From Fibrella aquatilis (lineage in GTDB: Bacteria; Bacteroidota; Bacteroidia; Cytophagales; Spirosomataceae), in assembly GCF_017353255.1 (NCBI RefSeq), contig NZ_JAFMYU010000003.1, positions 1 through 64,000 of the forward strand: 64,000 bases of DNA, in the 5' to 3' direction. Positions 1 through 8,554 of this stretch are shown here, in pieces. A program made the translations under genes and the position numbers. Position 1 is the first letter of the stretch; every line of letters starts with the position of its first letter. The notes under the pieces were generated by a model. That model searched no databases. It was not told the origin of the DNA and was given only the letters and a program-made list of their open reading frames with translations.

Positions 1-84
1 TACCAGCGCGAAGCCATGAGCCATATATTTTTCAGATCAATCTTCTGATTTTTCATCGCCTTACCCTTCCAAAACTCACTCCCT

Positions 85-1233
85 ATGAAAATCACCCTCC
101 TCTTCCCGCTCCTGACCCTGCTCACCGCCGCCGATACGCTACCCCCTCGTGAGGTGAGGTTTACGCGGCATTTTGTGGCGGCGGAAAGCTATGAATCGGT
201 GGGGATTATCGACGTGAATAAAGACGGCAAACCGGATCTGGTGTCGGGTGATTTCTGGTACGAGAACAGCGCTGATCGGACCAACTCATTCCGTCGGCGG
301 AAGCTCATGGGTAATCAGAAACGGTATAATCAGTATTACGACGATTTCTCCACAATCCCGCTGGATGTGGACGGCGATGGCGACCTCGACGTAGTGACGG
401 GGGGCTATTGGGGTGGCACGTTGCGGTGGCTGGAAAACATCGGCGCGGCAGTCAACGAGACCTGGCCGGTGCATGATATCGCGTCGGTGGGCAATACCGA
501 AACTACCCGCGCCTATGACATTGACGGCGACGGCAAGCCAGAAATCGTACCCAACAATCCGGGTAAGCCCCTGATTTACTTCAAATTAGAAAAGTCCAAC
601 ACCTTCCGGCAGGTGACGGTAGCGCCCACCCAAGGGCATGGCCTCGGCTTCGGCGACGTCAACGGCGACGGGCGGGGCGATTTCGTCATGGCCAAAGGCT
701 GGGTGGAAAACAAAGGCAACGATCCGCAGCGGCGGACCGAATGGGAACTCCACGATGAATTCGACTTCGGCAGTGCCAGCATCCCCATCATCGTCACCGA
801 CCTCACCGGCGACAAACTGCCTGACCTGATTGTGGGGAAGGCGCACGGCTATGGGCTGCACTGGTATGAACAAAAGCTGGACAAAGCCACCCAAAAGCGC
901 ACCTGGACAAAGCACGTTATCGACGAGAAAAACGCGCAGTACCACACCATGGAATGGGCCGACATTGACGGCGACAAACGCCCAGACCTCATTACCGGCA
1001 AACGATTCCGCGCCCACAACGACACCGACCCCGGCAGCTACGACGCAGTGGGGCTGTATTATTTCACCTGGAACGGCCACGAGTTTACCCGCCACACCAT
1101 TGCCTACGGTCCCCCCGGCGAGGGTAAAGGCACCGGCATCTTTTTCGCCCTCCACGACCTGCGCAACACCGGCCGCCTGGATATCATCGTGGCGGGGAAA
1201 GATGGACTGGTCGTGTTTTTTAATGAGGGGTAA
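85..1233 (+). CDS. Secreted seven-repeat FG-GAP/VCBS beta-propeller protein
   Basis: A 382-residue protein with a hydrophobic signal peptide at residues 1-16. Seven Asp-rich repeats follow at about residues 43-55, 94-106, 145-156, 191-203, 239-251, 293-305 and 358-371. Most carry the DxDGDGxxD calcium-loop pattern (DVDGDGDLD, DIDGDGKPE); the fifth and last are degenerate. Seven repeats fit one complete seven-bladed propeller with no other domain, so a binding or scaffold role outside the cytoplasm is likelier than catalysis. Related propellers in this phylum often accompany carbohydrate-active enzymes. The gene converges on the glycosidase-like gene only 5 bp away. The family is clear; ligand and role are unknown. 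Confidence 0.85.
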   Translation: MKITLLFPLLTLLTAADTLPPREVRFTRHFVAAESYESVGIIDVNKDGKPDLVSGDFWYENSADRTNSFRRRKLMGNQKRYNQYYDDFSTIPLDVDGDGDLDVVTGGYWGGTLRWLENIGAAVNETWPVHDIASVGNTETTRAYDIDGDGKPEIVPNNPGKPLIYFKLEKSNTFRQVTVAPTQGHGLGFGDVNGDGRGDFVMAKGWVENKGNDPQRRTEWELHDEFDFGSASIPIIVTDLTGDKLPDLIVGKAHGYGLHWYEQKLDKATQKRTWTKHVIDEKNAQYHTMEWADIDGDKRPDLITGKRFRAHNDTDPGSYDAVGLYYFTWNGHEFTRHTIAYGPPGEGKGTGIFFALHDLRNTGRLDIIVAGKDGLVVFFNEG

Positions 1234-1238
1234 AGTAG

Positions 1239-3044
1239 CTACCTCACCGCCAGTTCAATCGTCACCAAACTCAGCGGCTGTTTGCTGCCGTGTTCCAGCA
1301 GGATCTCGTTCCAGCCATCGCGGATGAGCGAAATTGGCAATTGGCAGACGTAGCCGATGTGCTCTTTGGTGAGGTGGGTGAAGGGGCCGCAGGGAAACAG
1401 CAACTCGTCCGAGCGGGTGAAGCGCGTTTCGGGCCAGGAGCCGTTGAGCGAGACCGATGCCCCCTCAAAGCGGCTACCCGCTTTCAGCACCAGCTGTACC
1501 AGCAGTACCAGTCCCCGGTCGGTGGGTTCGGCGCATAAGGCCGTTCTGAAGGCGTATTGGCCCTTTCGTTCCAGCACCACCGGCAGTTGGGCGGGCACCT
1601 CGAACGGGGTAAGCCCCAGCGATGTGCCGTTCATACCAAACGCGTAGTGCTTGGGTTGCCCCCGCAATTGGTCTAGCTGGCCCACCGCACCCAGGGCGGC
1701 ATAATCGGCCCGCAGGCCGGGCAGGCGGGGTTGGTCGGCCCCGAAAAAGTTGAACCACTCGATGCCCCCGGCCCCCTGCACCAGGCTGCTCACGGCACTG
1801 CCCCGCATCAGTTCGCGGCTGGCGGCGGTATCGCGCAGGCCCTTGGTCTGCTTTGCCTTTCTGTCGAACACCGGCAGGGGGTTTGGTGCCCCTTCAATGC
1901 ACCCATATATAGCTACCCGGTTGCCCAGTTCGCGGCGGAGGGCATCGTGGGGCATGTCCCAACTGGTGCAGAAAAAACCGGTGGGGCAAACCAGGTCGAT
2001 GATGCCCTCGCGGCAGAGCGTGACCACATCGAGGCCGATTTGTTTGAGCATCGCCAGCCGACCGGGAATGCGCAGACTCAGCGGGTAGGGCCGCCCCGTT
2101 TTTTTGGCCTGACGCTCCGTTAGTGCCCGGATCTCCCGAATCCAGTCGGAGATCATCGCGATGGTTTCGGCGGAGGCCCCCGGTTCGCAGCAGAGGGGTT
2201 GCCGCCACCAGTCGAGTTCAAGGCCTTCGAAATCATAGTCTTCCACCACCTCCCGAATCTGCTCGAACATCTGCCGACGGACCTCCGGCTTTTCGTAGTT
2301 CAGCCCCTGCCGGTAGAGCCAGTTCTGATCGCCGTAGGTGTAGCACTCCAGCCGCATTTCTTTTTGCTTCAGCAGGGGCAGGTTGAAAAAGCTGCCCTCG
2401 AAATTGTTGCAGCCGTGCAAATCATTCATCCGGATGCTCACCCACGGCGACACCCCCCGCCGCCGACAGGCTTTGGCGGTCTCGGCCAGCCAGTCAACAC
2501 CCGCGTCGAGCAGGTCCTGGTAGCGGTTCATAAACGGCACCATGTTGTCCAGGAACTCCTCGACGGCGGCGGGTTTGGTAATGCCCTGACAGATGGCGTG
2601 TCCCCGAAAAAAGTCACGGTCGCCCCGTTTATAGCCGTCCAGAATGCTCGGAATCGTTTTGCTGGGGTACCACGCCCGCGAGGCGTTGGCGTTGATGATG
2701 AACGTGTCCACGCCACTATCCGCCAGCACGTCGACACAGCGGTGAATGGCTTTGGCTGAAAATGGCCCTCCTTCCAGCGTAGGTTTGGTGTTGAGCTTAC
2801 CCGTTCGCGGATTCTTTACGATTTTCAGCGTATAATCTTCCGGCTGCCACAGTTCCGGGTTGTAGAAAAAGACCGACGTATCGCCGTTATACAGGTTACG
2901 GTGCCGGGCCGAAACGGGGTTCGAAGCCAGGGACAACGGTGGCGCTGGCAACCCAGCAGGCGTCGTCGTTTGGTGTGGCAGTCCAGGTAGCAGCAGGGCA
3001 CCGGCTACTGAGTTTTTCAAAAAAGTACGTCTACTACTAGGCAT
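1239..3044 (-). CDS. Tat-exported glycoside hydrolase-like TIM-barrel protein
   Basis: A 601-residue protein when started at 3044, which puts a twin-arginine signal (SRRTFLKNS, then a hydrophobic stretch) at the N terminus. An upstream ATG at 3083 would add 13 residues ahead of it and is less likely. The body has alternating strand/helix segments typical of a TIM barrel, with an acidic strand end FEGLELDWWRQP resembling catalytic strands of glycosidase-like families. The last ~130 residues look like a beta-sandwich (VSLNGSWPETRF). I cannot assign a CAZy family and the substrate is unknown. It converges tail to tail with the propeller gene, with no terminator visible between them. Confidence 0.72.
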   Translation of the reverse strand: MPSSRRTFLKNSVAGALLLPGLPHQTTTPAGLPAPPLSLASNPVSARHRNLYNGDTSVFFYNPELWQPEDYTLKIVKNPRTGKLNTKPTLEGGPFSAKAIHRCVDVLADSGVDTFIINANASRAWYPSKTIPSILDGYKRGDRDFFRGHAICQGITKPAAVEEFLDNMVPFMNRYQDLLDAGVDWLAETAKACRRRGVSPWVSIRMNDLHGCNNFEGSFFNLPLLKQKEMRLECYTYGDQNWLYRQGLNYEKPEVRRQMFEQIREVVEDYDFEGLELDWWRQPLCCEPGASAETIAMISDWIREIRALTERQAKKTGRPYPLSLRIPGRLAMLKQIGLDVVTLCREGIIDLVCPTGFFCTSWDMPHDALRRELGNRVAIYGCIEGAPNPLPVFDRKAKQTKGLRDTAASRELMRGSAVSSLVQGAGGIEWFNFFGADQPRLPGLRADYAALGAVGQLDQLRGQPKHYAFGMNGTSLGLTPFEVPAQLPVVLERKGQYAFRTALCAEPTDRGLVLLVQLVLKAGSRFEGASVSLNGSWPETRFTRSDELLFPCGPFTHLTKEHIGYVCQLPISLIRDGWNEILLEHGSKQPLSLVTIELAVR

Positions 3045-3178
3045 GGCGTTACTGGGTATAGAACTAGGTTGAGCCACTGGCAAACTACCAATTTGTCAGC
3101 TGGAAACGTATCATCTTCATACCGCATCTTGTTTCAGGGCTATTTTGGTGCGACTTTTGTAGTCCCTCTTCGTAACCC

Positions 3179-3550
3179 ATGACGTCGCCAACGCTTTCTT
3201 ACCGCTCTTTACTCCTGTTTCTGACGGGGCTGCTGCTGTTTGTCAACGGCGGCGGGGCGTCGGTTTGGCGGTCGAACGTGGCTGTGGCACAGGCGGTTGC
3301 GGCCAAAAAAGCAGGCAAATCAGCCGAAAGCAAGTCTGACGTGATTATAAAGGCTGCTTCATTTGAAGCGGTTGTCGCGCCCGGTCATTCATTCGATTTT
3401 TCGCACGTAGCCTACTTGCTACCCGCGCCCATCTGGCGCTTTCTACACCTCCACCGGCCCATTCTGCGCCGCCATTTCGAGGTTCCTTATTTCTATTTTT
3501 CTTACCTCAGGCATGTCTTCGGGCACTTCATAGCCCCGAATGCACCGTAG
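3179..3550 (+). CDS. Small secreted protein of unknown function upstream of secDF
   Basis: A 123-residue protein with a long hydrophobic N-terminal segment at about residues 9-26 (LLLFLTGLLLFVNGG), probably a signal peptide or anchor. A short Ala/Lys-rich linker follows, then a C-terminal half rich in His, Phe, Tyr and Arg (FLHLHRPILRRHF, FYFSYLRHVFGHF). No family recognised. The stop codon lies directly before the first inverted-repeat element. Codon use matches the neighbours, which supports a real gene. Confidence 0.6.
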   Translation: MTSPTLSYRSLLLFLTGLLLFVNGGGASVWRSNVAVAQAVAAKKAGKSAESKSDVIIKAASFEAVVAPGHSFDFSHVAYLLPAPIWRFLHLHRPILRRHFEVPYFYFSYLRHVFGHFIAPNAP

Positions 3551-3667
3551 AAGGACGTTGGTAACTAGATTTTGGATACTGGACTTGTCGTCAGTGAAGC
3601 TGCTTATCTACTAGCGCAGTCGTACGGAGGATAATCCAACAGCCAATATCCAGTATCCATCGTCCTT
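3551..3667. repeat. Intergenic inverted repeat, GGATACTGGA word type
   Basis: The left arm runs from AAGGACGTTGG to TTTTGGATACTGGA and the right arm from CCAATATCCAGTATCC to CGTCCTT. The arms pair imperfectly over about 35 bases around a ~50-base centre. It fills the space between the stop at 3550 and secDF at 3703. The word is related to those in the 56265-56340 element. Confidence 0.6.
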
Positions 3668-3702
3668 TTTCTTTTTCCTCCAACTTCCATTTTACATACA
3701 CC

Positions 3703-6700
3703 ATGCAAAACAGAACCGTAGTTCTGATTTTGACGGGTATTATATCGGTCCTGTGCCTGTATTACCTGTCCTTTACATTCGTTTCGCGCAATATTAAAAA
3801 GACAGCCGAGCGCGTGGCTACCGGTGCCGACGGCAAAGTCGACGTGAAGCGCAAGCAGGTTTATCTTGACTCGCTCTGGAAACGGCCCGTTTACCTGGGC
3901 AACACCCTCCAGGAAGTGACCGAGCGCGAGCTTGGCCTGGGCCTTGACCTTCAGGGCGGTATGCACGTGGTACTCGAGGTGTCGCCGGCCGCCGTGCTGA
4001 AAAGCCTGGCCGGCAACACCCGCGACCCGCAGTTTAACGAAGCCCTGAAGCGCGCTGCCAAAGACCAGCAAACAAGTCAGGCCAGCTTCGTAGACCTGTT
4101 TATCAACAACTACAAAGAGCTAGTGCCCGGTGCTAAACTGGCCAGCGTATTCGCCACCAACTCAAACCGGAGCCGGATCAACTACCAGTCGTCGGACACT
4201 GAAGTGAAGCGGCTGCTAACCGACGAAGTAGCCGGTGCCATCGACCGGTCATTCCGCGTGATTCAGGCGCGGGTAGATAAATTTGGCGTGACCAACCCCA
4301 ACGTGCAGCGCCTGCCTGGCACGGGTCGGATTTTGATTGAACTCCCCGGCGTGGATAATCCCGACCGGATTCGTCGCCTGCTTACGGGTGCGGCCAAGCT
4401 GGAGTTCTGCGACGTGTACCGCATCAGCGAACTAGCCCCCGCGCTGGAAGGCCTGGGTGCCTATCTGGCCAAGGCCGAAATAGACCGCAAGGCGGCCATG
4501 GCCAAAGCCAAACCAACCACCACCATTTCGGGTACGGCCCCGGCGGCGGGCGACCTGGCTTCACAGCTGGGCAAGCAAACGGCCTCTACGGCTACGGCAA
4601 CGGCTTCAGCCTCAGCGCCTAAAGTAGACTCGGCGCAGGGTACGGCTGCCTTGACCAACCTGTTTATCCCGATCTCGAACTTTGAAATGGCGGTCGATAT
4701 CAAAGACACCGCCCGCGCCAACGCCATCCTGAACGACCCCGAAGTGCGCGCCCTGTTCCCCAACGACGTGGAGTTCTCCTGGAACCGCAAGTCGCAGGAA
4801 ATGGCCATGTCGAACAACGCCCCCAAGCGGGAGTTGCTGCCCCTGTATTTCTTGAAGAAGCCCGGCGGCAAAGCGCCTCTGGAAGGCGACGTGATTTCGG
4901 ATGCCGCCAACGACCTGAGCGAACGCGGTCAGCCAGAAGTAACGATGCGCATGAACGCCGAGGGTGCCAAAAAGTGGCGTGCTCTCACCGCCGCCAATAT
5001 CAACCGCCCCGTAGCCATTCTGCTCGACGGCCTGGTCTATACCGCGCCCAACGTGCAGTCGGAGATTCCCAACGGTAGCTCAAGCATCACGGGTAACTTT
5101 ACGACGGACGAGACCAAAGACATGGCTAACGTGCTGAAAGCCGGTAAGTTAGATGCCCCTGCCACCATCGTCGAAGAAAACATTGTGGGGGCTACGCTGG
5201 GGTCGCAGGCCATTCAGGCGGGCATTATTTCGTCGCTGGTAGGTTTGCTGATCGTGCTCATTTTCGTGGCCCTCTACTACGGTCGCGCCGGTCTCATTGC
5301 CGACGTTACGCTGTTTGTCAACCTGTTCTTCCTGATGGGCGTGATGGCCGCCGTGCCGGGTACGGTGCTCACCATGCCTGGTATTGCCGGTATCGTGCTC
5401 ACCATCGGTATGTCGGTCGATGCCAACGTACTTATCTACGAACGGATCAAGGAAGAATTGGAACTGGGCAAAACCCTGCGTCTGGCTATTACTGATGGCT
5501 TCAAAAATGCGCTCTCGTCCATCATCGACTCGAACGTGACGACCTTCCTGACGGGTATTATCCTGTTTTTGTTCGGTACGGGCCTGATCAAAGGGTTTGC
5601 CACCACGCTCATCATTGGTATCGCCACGTCGCTGTTTGCGGCCCTGCTGATCACCCGCCTGATGATTGAATGGTACGCCGCCAAAGGAGGCAACCTCAGC
5701 TTCTCGTCGTCGTGGGCCAAGAACCTCTTCAAAGGCTCTGACTTCGACTTCGTGTCGCACCGCCGCACGTACTACATCATCTCGTCGACGATTATTGCGC
5801 TGGGTATCATCTCGATCATCTTTAAAGGCTTTGGCCTGGGTGTCGATTTCAAAGGTGGCCGGTCGTACGTAATTAAGTTCGAGAAGTCGATCACCACCGA
5901 TCAGGTACGGGCTGCGCTGGCACCGTCGCTGGGTGGTAGCGAGCCGGAAGTGAAAACCTACGGTGGCACGGGTATTGGCGCCGACCAGGTGAAAATGACC
6001 ACGAGCTACGACATCGACAACACCGCCCCCGACGCCGACAAGCAGGTGGAGGCGAAGGTGCTGAGTGGGCTGAGCAAGATCAACGGCAACCGGGCCAGCA
6101 TCGAAAGCTCGCAGAAAGTAGGACCAACTATTGCCTATGACCTTATCATTTCGGCCTTGTGGTCCATTCTACTGGCTGTGGCCGTGGTATTTGGCTATAT
6201 CCTGATCCGCTTCAAGCGCCTCGCCTTTGGCTACGGTGCCGTGGTGGCCCTGTTTCACGACGTGCTGATTATCCTGGCTATTTTCTCTATCGGCAACGGA
6301 CTGCTGCCTTTCTCGCTGGATATCGACCAGGCGTTTGTGGGTGCCCTGCTGACCATCATGGGTTACTCGATGAACGACACCGTGGTAGTATTTGACCGGG
6401 TGCGCGAGTACCTCAACGAAAACCGGGGCAAGAGCGAATCCATCCCGACGATCATCAATAACGCCCTCAACAGCACTCTGAGCCGCACAGCCGTAACGGG
6501 TTTGTCAACCATGCTGGTGCTGCTGGTGCTGTTTATCTTCGGGGGGGCCACCATCCGGGGCTTCTCGTTTGCCATGCTCATCGGCGTCATCGTGGGTACG
6601 TACTCGTCGCTGTTTGTGGCTACGCCTATCGTGGTAGATACCCTCACCCGCGACAAAGTAGATGGTGACTCTGACAAGCCCGGCGGGCTGGTAATGCCAA

Positions 6701-6831
6701 AGACAGGCTACAGCGCCATCCCCGCCGATTTCACCGACAAGGAGGCCGCTACGCCCGAAGAATTCACGCAGGCTGCCGTTGCTAAAGAGAAGAAGGTAAA
6801 AACGCCGATCATCAAGCCATCGCAGAAGTAA
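3703..6831 (+). CDS. secDF: Protein translocase subunit SecDF (fused)
   Basis: A 1042-residue inner-membrane fusion of SecD and SecF, which use the proton gradient to help pull pre-proteins across SecYEG. An N-terminal membrane helix (about 7-27) is followed by the SecD signature GLDLQGG at 80-86, the large periplasmic P1 region, and membrane bundles. The SecF half begins around residue 690 with GVDFKGGRSY near 711-720. Residues about 255-315 hold an Ala/Thr/Ser-rich low-complexity insertion (TASTATATASASAP) inside the periplasmic region. The C-terminal tail is Lys-rich. Fusion of SecD and SecF is usual in Bacteroidota. Confidence 0.97.
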   Translation: MQNRTVVLILTGIISVLCLYYLSFTFVSRNIKKTAERVATGADGKVDVKRKQVYLDSLWKRPVYLGNTLQEVTERELGLGLDLQGGMHVVLEVSPAAVLKSLAGNTRDPQFNEALKRAAKDQQTSQASFVDLFINNYKELVPGAKLASVFATNSNRSRINYQSSDTEVKRLLTDEVAGAIDRSFRVIQARVDKFGVTNPNVQRLPGTGRILIELPGVDNPDRIRRLLTGAAKLEFCDVYRISELAPALEGLGAYLAKAEIDRKAAMAKAKPTTTISGTAPAAGDLASQLGKQTASTATATASASAPKVDSAQGTAALTNLFIPISNFEMAVDIKDTARANAILNDPEVRALFPNDVEFSWNRKSQEMAMSNNAPKRELLPLYFLKKPGGKAPLEGDVISDAANDLSERGQPEVTMRMNAEGAKKWRALTAANINRPVAILLDGLVYTAPNVQSEIPNGSSSITGNFTTDETKDMANVLKAGKLDAPATIVEENIVGATLGSQAIQAGIISSLVGLLIVLIFVALYYGRAGLIADVTLFVNLFFLMGVMAAVPGTVLTMPGIAGIVLTIGMSVDANVLIYERIKEELELGKTLRLAITDGFKNALSSIIDSNVTTFLTGIILFLFGTGLIKGFATTLIIGIATSLFAALLITRLMIEWYAAKGGNLSFSSSWAKNLFKGSDFDFVSHRRTYYIISSTIIALGIISIIFKGFGLGVDFKGGRSYVIKFEKSITTDQVRAALAPSLGGSEPEVKTYGGTGIGADQVKMTTSYDIDNTAPDADKQVEAKVLSGLSKINGNRASIESSQKVGPTIAYDLIISALWSILLAVAVVFGYILIRFKRLAFGYGAVVALFHDVLIILAIFSIGNGLLPFSLDIDQAFVGALLTIMGYSMNDTVVVFDRVREYLNENRGKSESIPTIINNALNSTLSRTAVTGLSTMLVLLVLFIFGGATIRGFSFAMLIGVIVGTYSSLFVATPIVVDTLTRDKVDGDSDKPGGLVMPKTGYSAIPADFTDKEAATPEEFTQAAVAKEKKVKTPIIKPSQK

Positions 6832-6842
6832 CAGACGGCTGC

Positions 6843-6942
6843 TGGTTGTTTGTCTGTTTGTTAGTTCGTCTTTTAAGCCGTACATTATTCGGTTGAAGGC
6901 GCGTTCTGGCAAACAGACAAACAGACAAACTAACAAACATCC
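6843..6942. repeat. Intergenic inverted repeat, GTTTGTCT word type
   Basis: The left arm is built of GTTTGTCTGTTTGTTAG words and the right arm of CAAACAGACAAACAGACAAAC words. Copy number differs: the right arm holds one more GTTTGTCT unit. The element fills the secDF-permease gap and ends 9 bases before the permease ATG. The same word recurs at 19169-19265. Confidence 0.75.
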
Positions 6943-6951
6943 TTTTCCTGT

Positions 6952-8457
6952 ATGGAGACAGAAACTAAAAACTATTCCGACACTACCTCGGTCTGGCGGC
7001 GTAAACCCATGTACCTGTACGAGCAGGACATGAAAAAGAGTGAACTGAAGCGGGTGCTCGGCAAATGGAGTCTCACGGCCATTGGCATTGGGGCCATCAT
7101 TGGCGGGGGTATTTTTGTGCTGACGGGTACGGCAGCTCACTACCACGCCGGTCCCGCATTGGCGCTTTCGTTCGTAATTGCGGGTATCGGCTGTATTTTC
7201 GCAGCCCTTTGCTACGCCGAATTTGCCGCCATGCTGCCCGTTGAAGGTTCAGCCTACGCCTACGCCTATGGTACCATTGGGGAGTTGTTTGCCTGGGCTA
7301 TTGGCTGGGGCCTCATCCTCGAATACGCCATGGGTGCCATGACAGTGGCCGTGAGCTGGTCGGGGTATTTCAATAAACTCGTGCATTTGTTTGGGTTCGA
7401 TATTCCGTTCTGGCTCCGAAACGATCCGGTGTCTGCCGCCAAATATGCCGCCGACAATGGCCTGGCTGCCCCCGGATTCTCCATCAACCTGCCTGCCTTT
7501 ATTATTGTATGGCTCGTAACGTCGGTGTTGGTGCGGGGCATTAAAGAAGCCGCCGGGGCCAACAACGTGATTGTGCTGCTGAAGGTGGCCGCTGTCTTGT
7601 TTGTGATCGTGGTGGGGGTGTTTGCCGTAGTGCCTGCCAACTGGCAGCCATTTATTCCCGCTCCTGAAATGATTCAGGGCGAAACGGGTGCGCCGCATTC
7701 GGCCTATGGTTGGGGCGGCATTGTGTCGGGGGCATCAGCCATCTTCTTCGCCTACATCGGTTTCGACGCCGTGTCGACGCAGGCTGGCGAGGCCATCAAC
7801 CCACGTAAGGATATTCCCTTTGCCATTGTCACGTCATTACTGGTTTGTACCGTGCTTTATATTGCCGTATCGCTGGTACTGACGGGCATGATTAACTACA
7901 AAGACATCGTGGGCGATGCCCTGAAAGCGCCTGTAGCGGCGGCTTTCGAGAAGGCCGGTAAACCCTGGGCTGTCTTTATTATCACGGCAGCTGCTACGGC
8001 GGGCCTCGTCTCGGTGATGCTGGTAATGATGTTGGGGCAAACCCGTATTTTCCTGGGCATGGCAAAAGACGGTTTGTTGCCTAAATTCTTCAGCAACATT
8101 CACCCCACACTGAAAACACCCTATAAAAGCACTATACTGGTAGGTCTGGTGGTGTCTATTGTAGCCGCCTTTACGCCCATCAGTATCCTGGGTGATATGA
8201 CCTCCTTCGGCACCCTGTTTGCTTTTGCCATGGTCTGCCTGGCCGTATTGCTGTTGCGCCGGAGCGACCCAGGTCGGGAACGGCCATTTCGCGCTCCTGC
8301 CCTGTTTGTGATTGCACCACTAGGTATTATTATCAACTTCTACCTGATCGTCAATCTAAGCGAAATAGCCCAATTGGCGGCGCTAGGTTGGTTGTTGGTG
8401 GGTCTGGTCGTGTATTTTATCTACGGTCGTCGGCACAGCAACCTAAACGATTTATGA
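6952..8457 (+). CDS. APC-superfamily amino acid permease
   Basis: A 501-residue polytopic inner-membrane protein with about twelve hydrophobic helices. The first contains the glycine-rich motif GAIIGGGIFVLTGTAA (near residues 47-62), characteristic of APC transporters. The segment IFFAYIGFDAVSTQAGEA is typical of the cationic amino acid transporter (YfnA/CAT-like) branch. It probably imports an amino acid by proton symport or exchange; the substrate cannot be read from sequence. A clean intrinsic terminator follows, so transcription probably ends here. Confidence 0.92.
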   Translation: METETKNYSDTTSVWRRKPMYLYEQDMKKSELKRVLGKWSLTAIGIGAIIGGGIFVLTGTAAHYHAGPALALSFVIAGIGCIFAALCYAEFAAMLPVEGSAYAYAYGTIGELFAWAIGWGLILEYAMGAMTVAVSWSGYFNKLVHLFGFDIPFWLRNDPVSAAKYAADNGLAAPGFSINLPAFIIVWLVTSVLVRGIKEAAGANNVIVLLKVAAVLFVIVVGVFAVVPANWQPFIPAPEMIQGETGAPHSAYGWGGIVSGASAIFFAYIGFDAVSTQAGEAINPRKDIPFAIVTSLLVCTVLYIAVSLVLTGMINYKDIVGDALKAPVAAAFEKAGKPWAVFIITAAATAGLVSVMLVMMLGQTRIFLGMAKDGLLPKFFSNIHPTLKTPYKSTILVGLVVSIVAAFTPISILGDMTSFGTLFAFAMVCLAVLLLRRSDPGRERPFRAPALFVIAPLGIIINFYLIVNLSEIAQLAALGWLLVGLVVYFIYGRRHSNLNDL

Positions 8458-8473
8458 GGTAGATAGTGCTGTC

Positions 8474-8514
8474 AAAAAAAGCCCGGCTGCTCACAGAGTA
8501 ACCGGGCTTTTTGT
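8474..8514 (+). terminator. Intrinsic terminator after the permease gene
   Basis: Stem AAAAAGCCCGG with CCGGGCTTTTT around a short loop, ending in a T-rich tract 15-55 bases past the stop codon. The flanking A and T runs could make it work in both directions. Confidence 0.85.
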
Positions 8515-8554
8515 TATTCGTAAGTTCGCCCGTTAAAGTATAATCAACAGCGCT

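Noticed and set aside
286-1327. Several long frames on the opposite strand and in other frames within the VCBS and glycosidase-like genes
   Set aside because: They overlap a gene with clear repeats or motifs and have no signal, motif or independent start; GC-rich coding DNA often gives such shadow frames.
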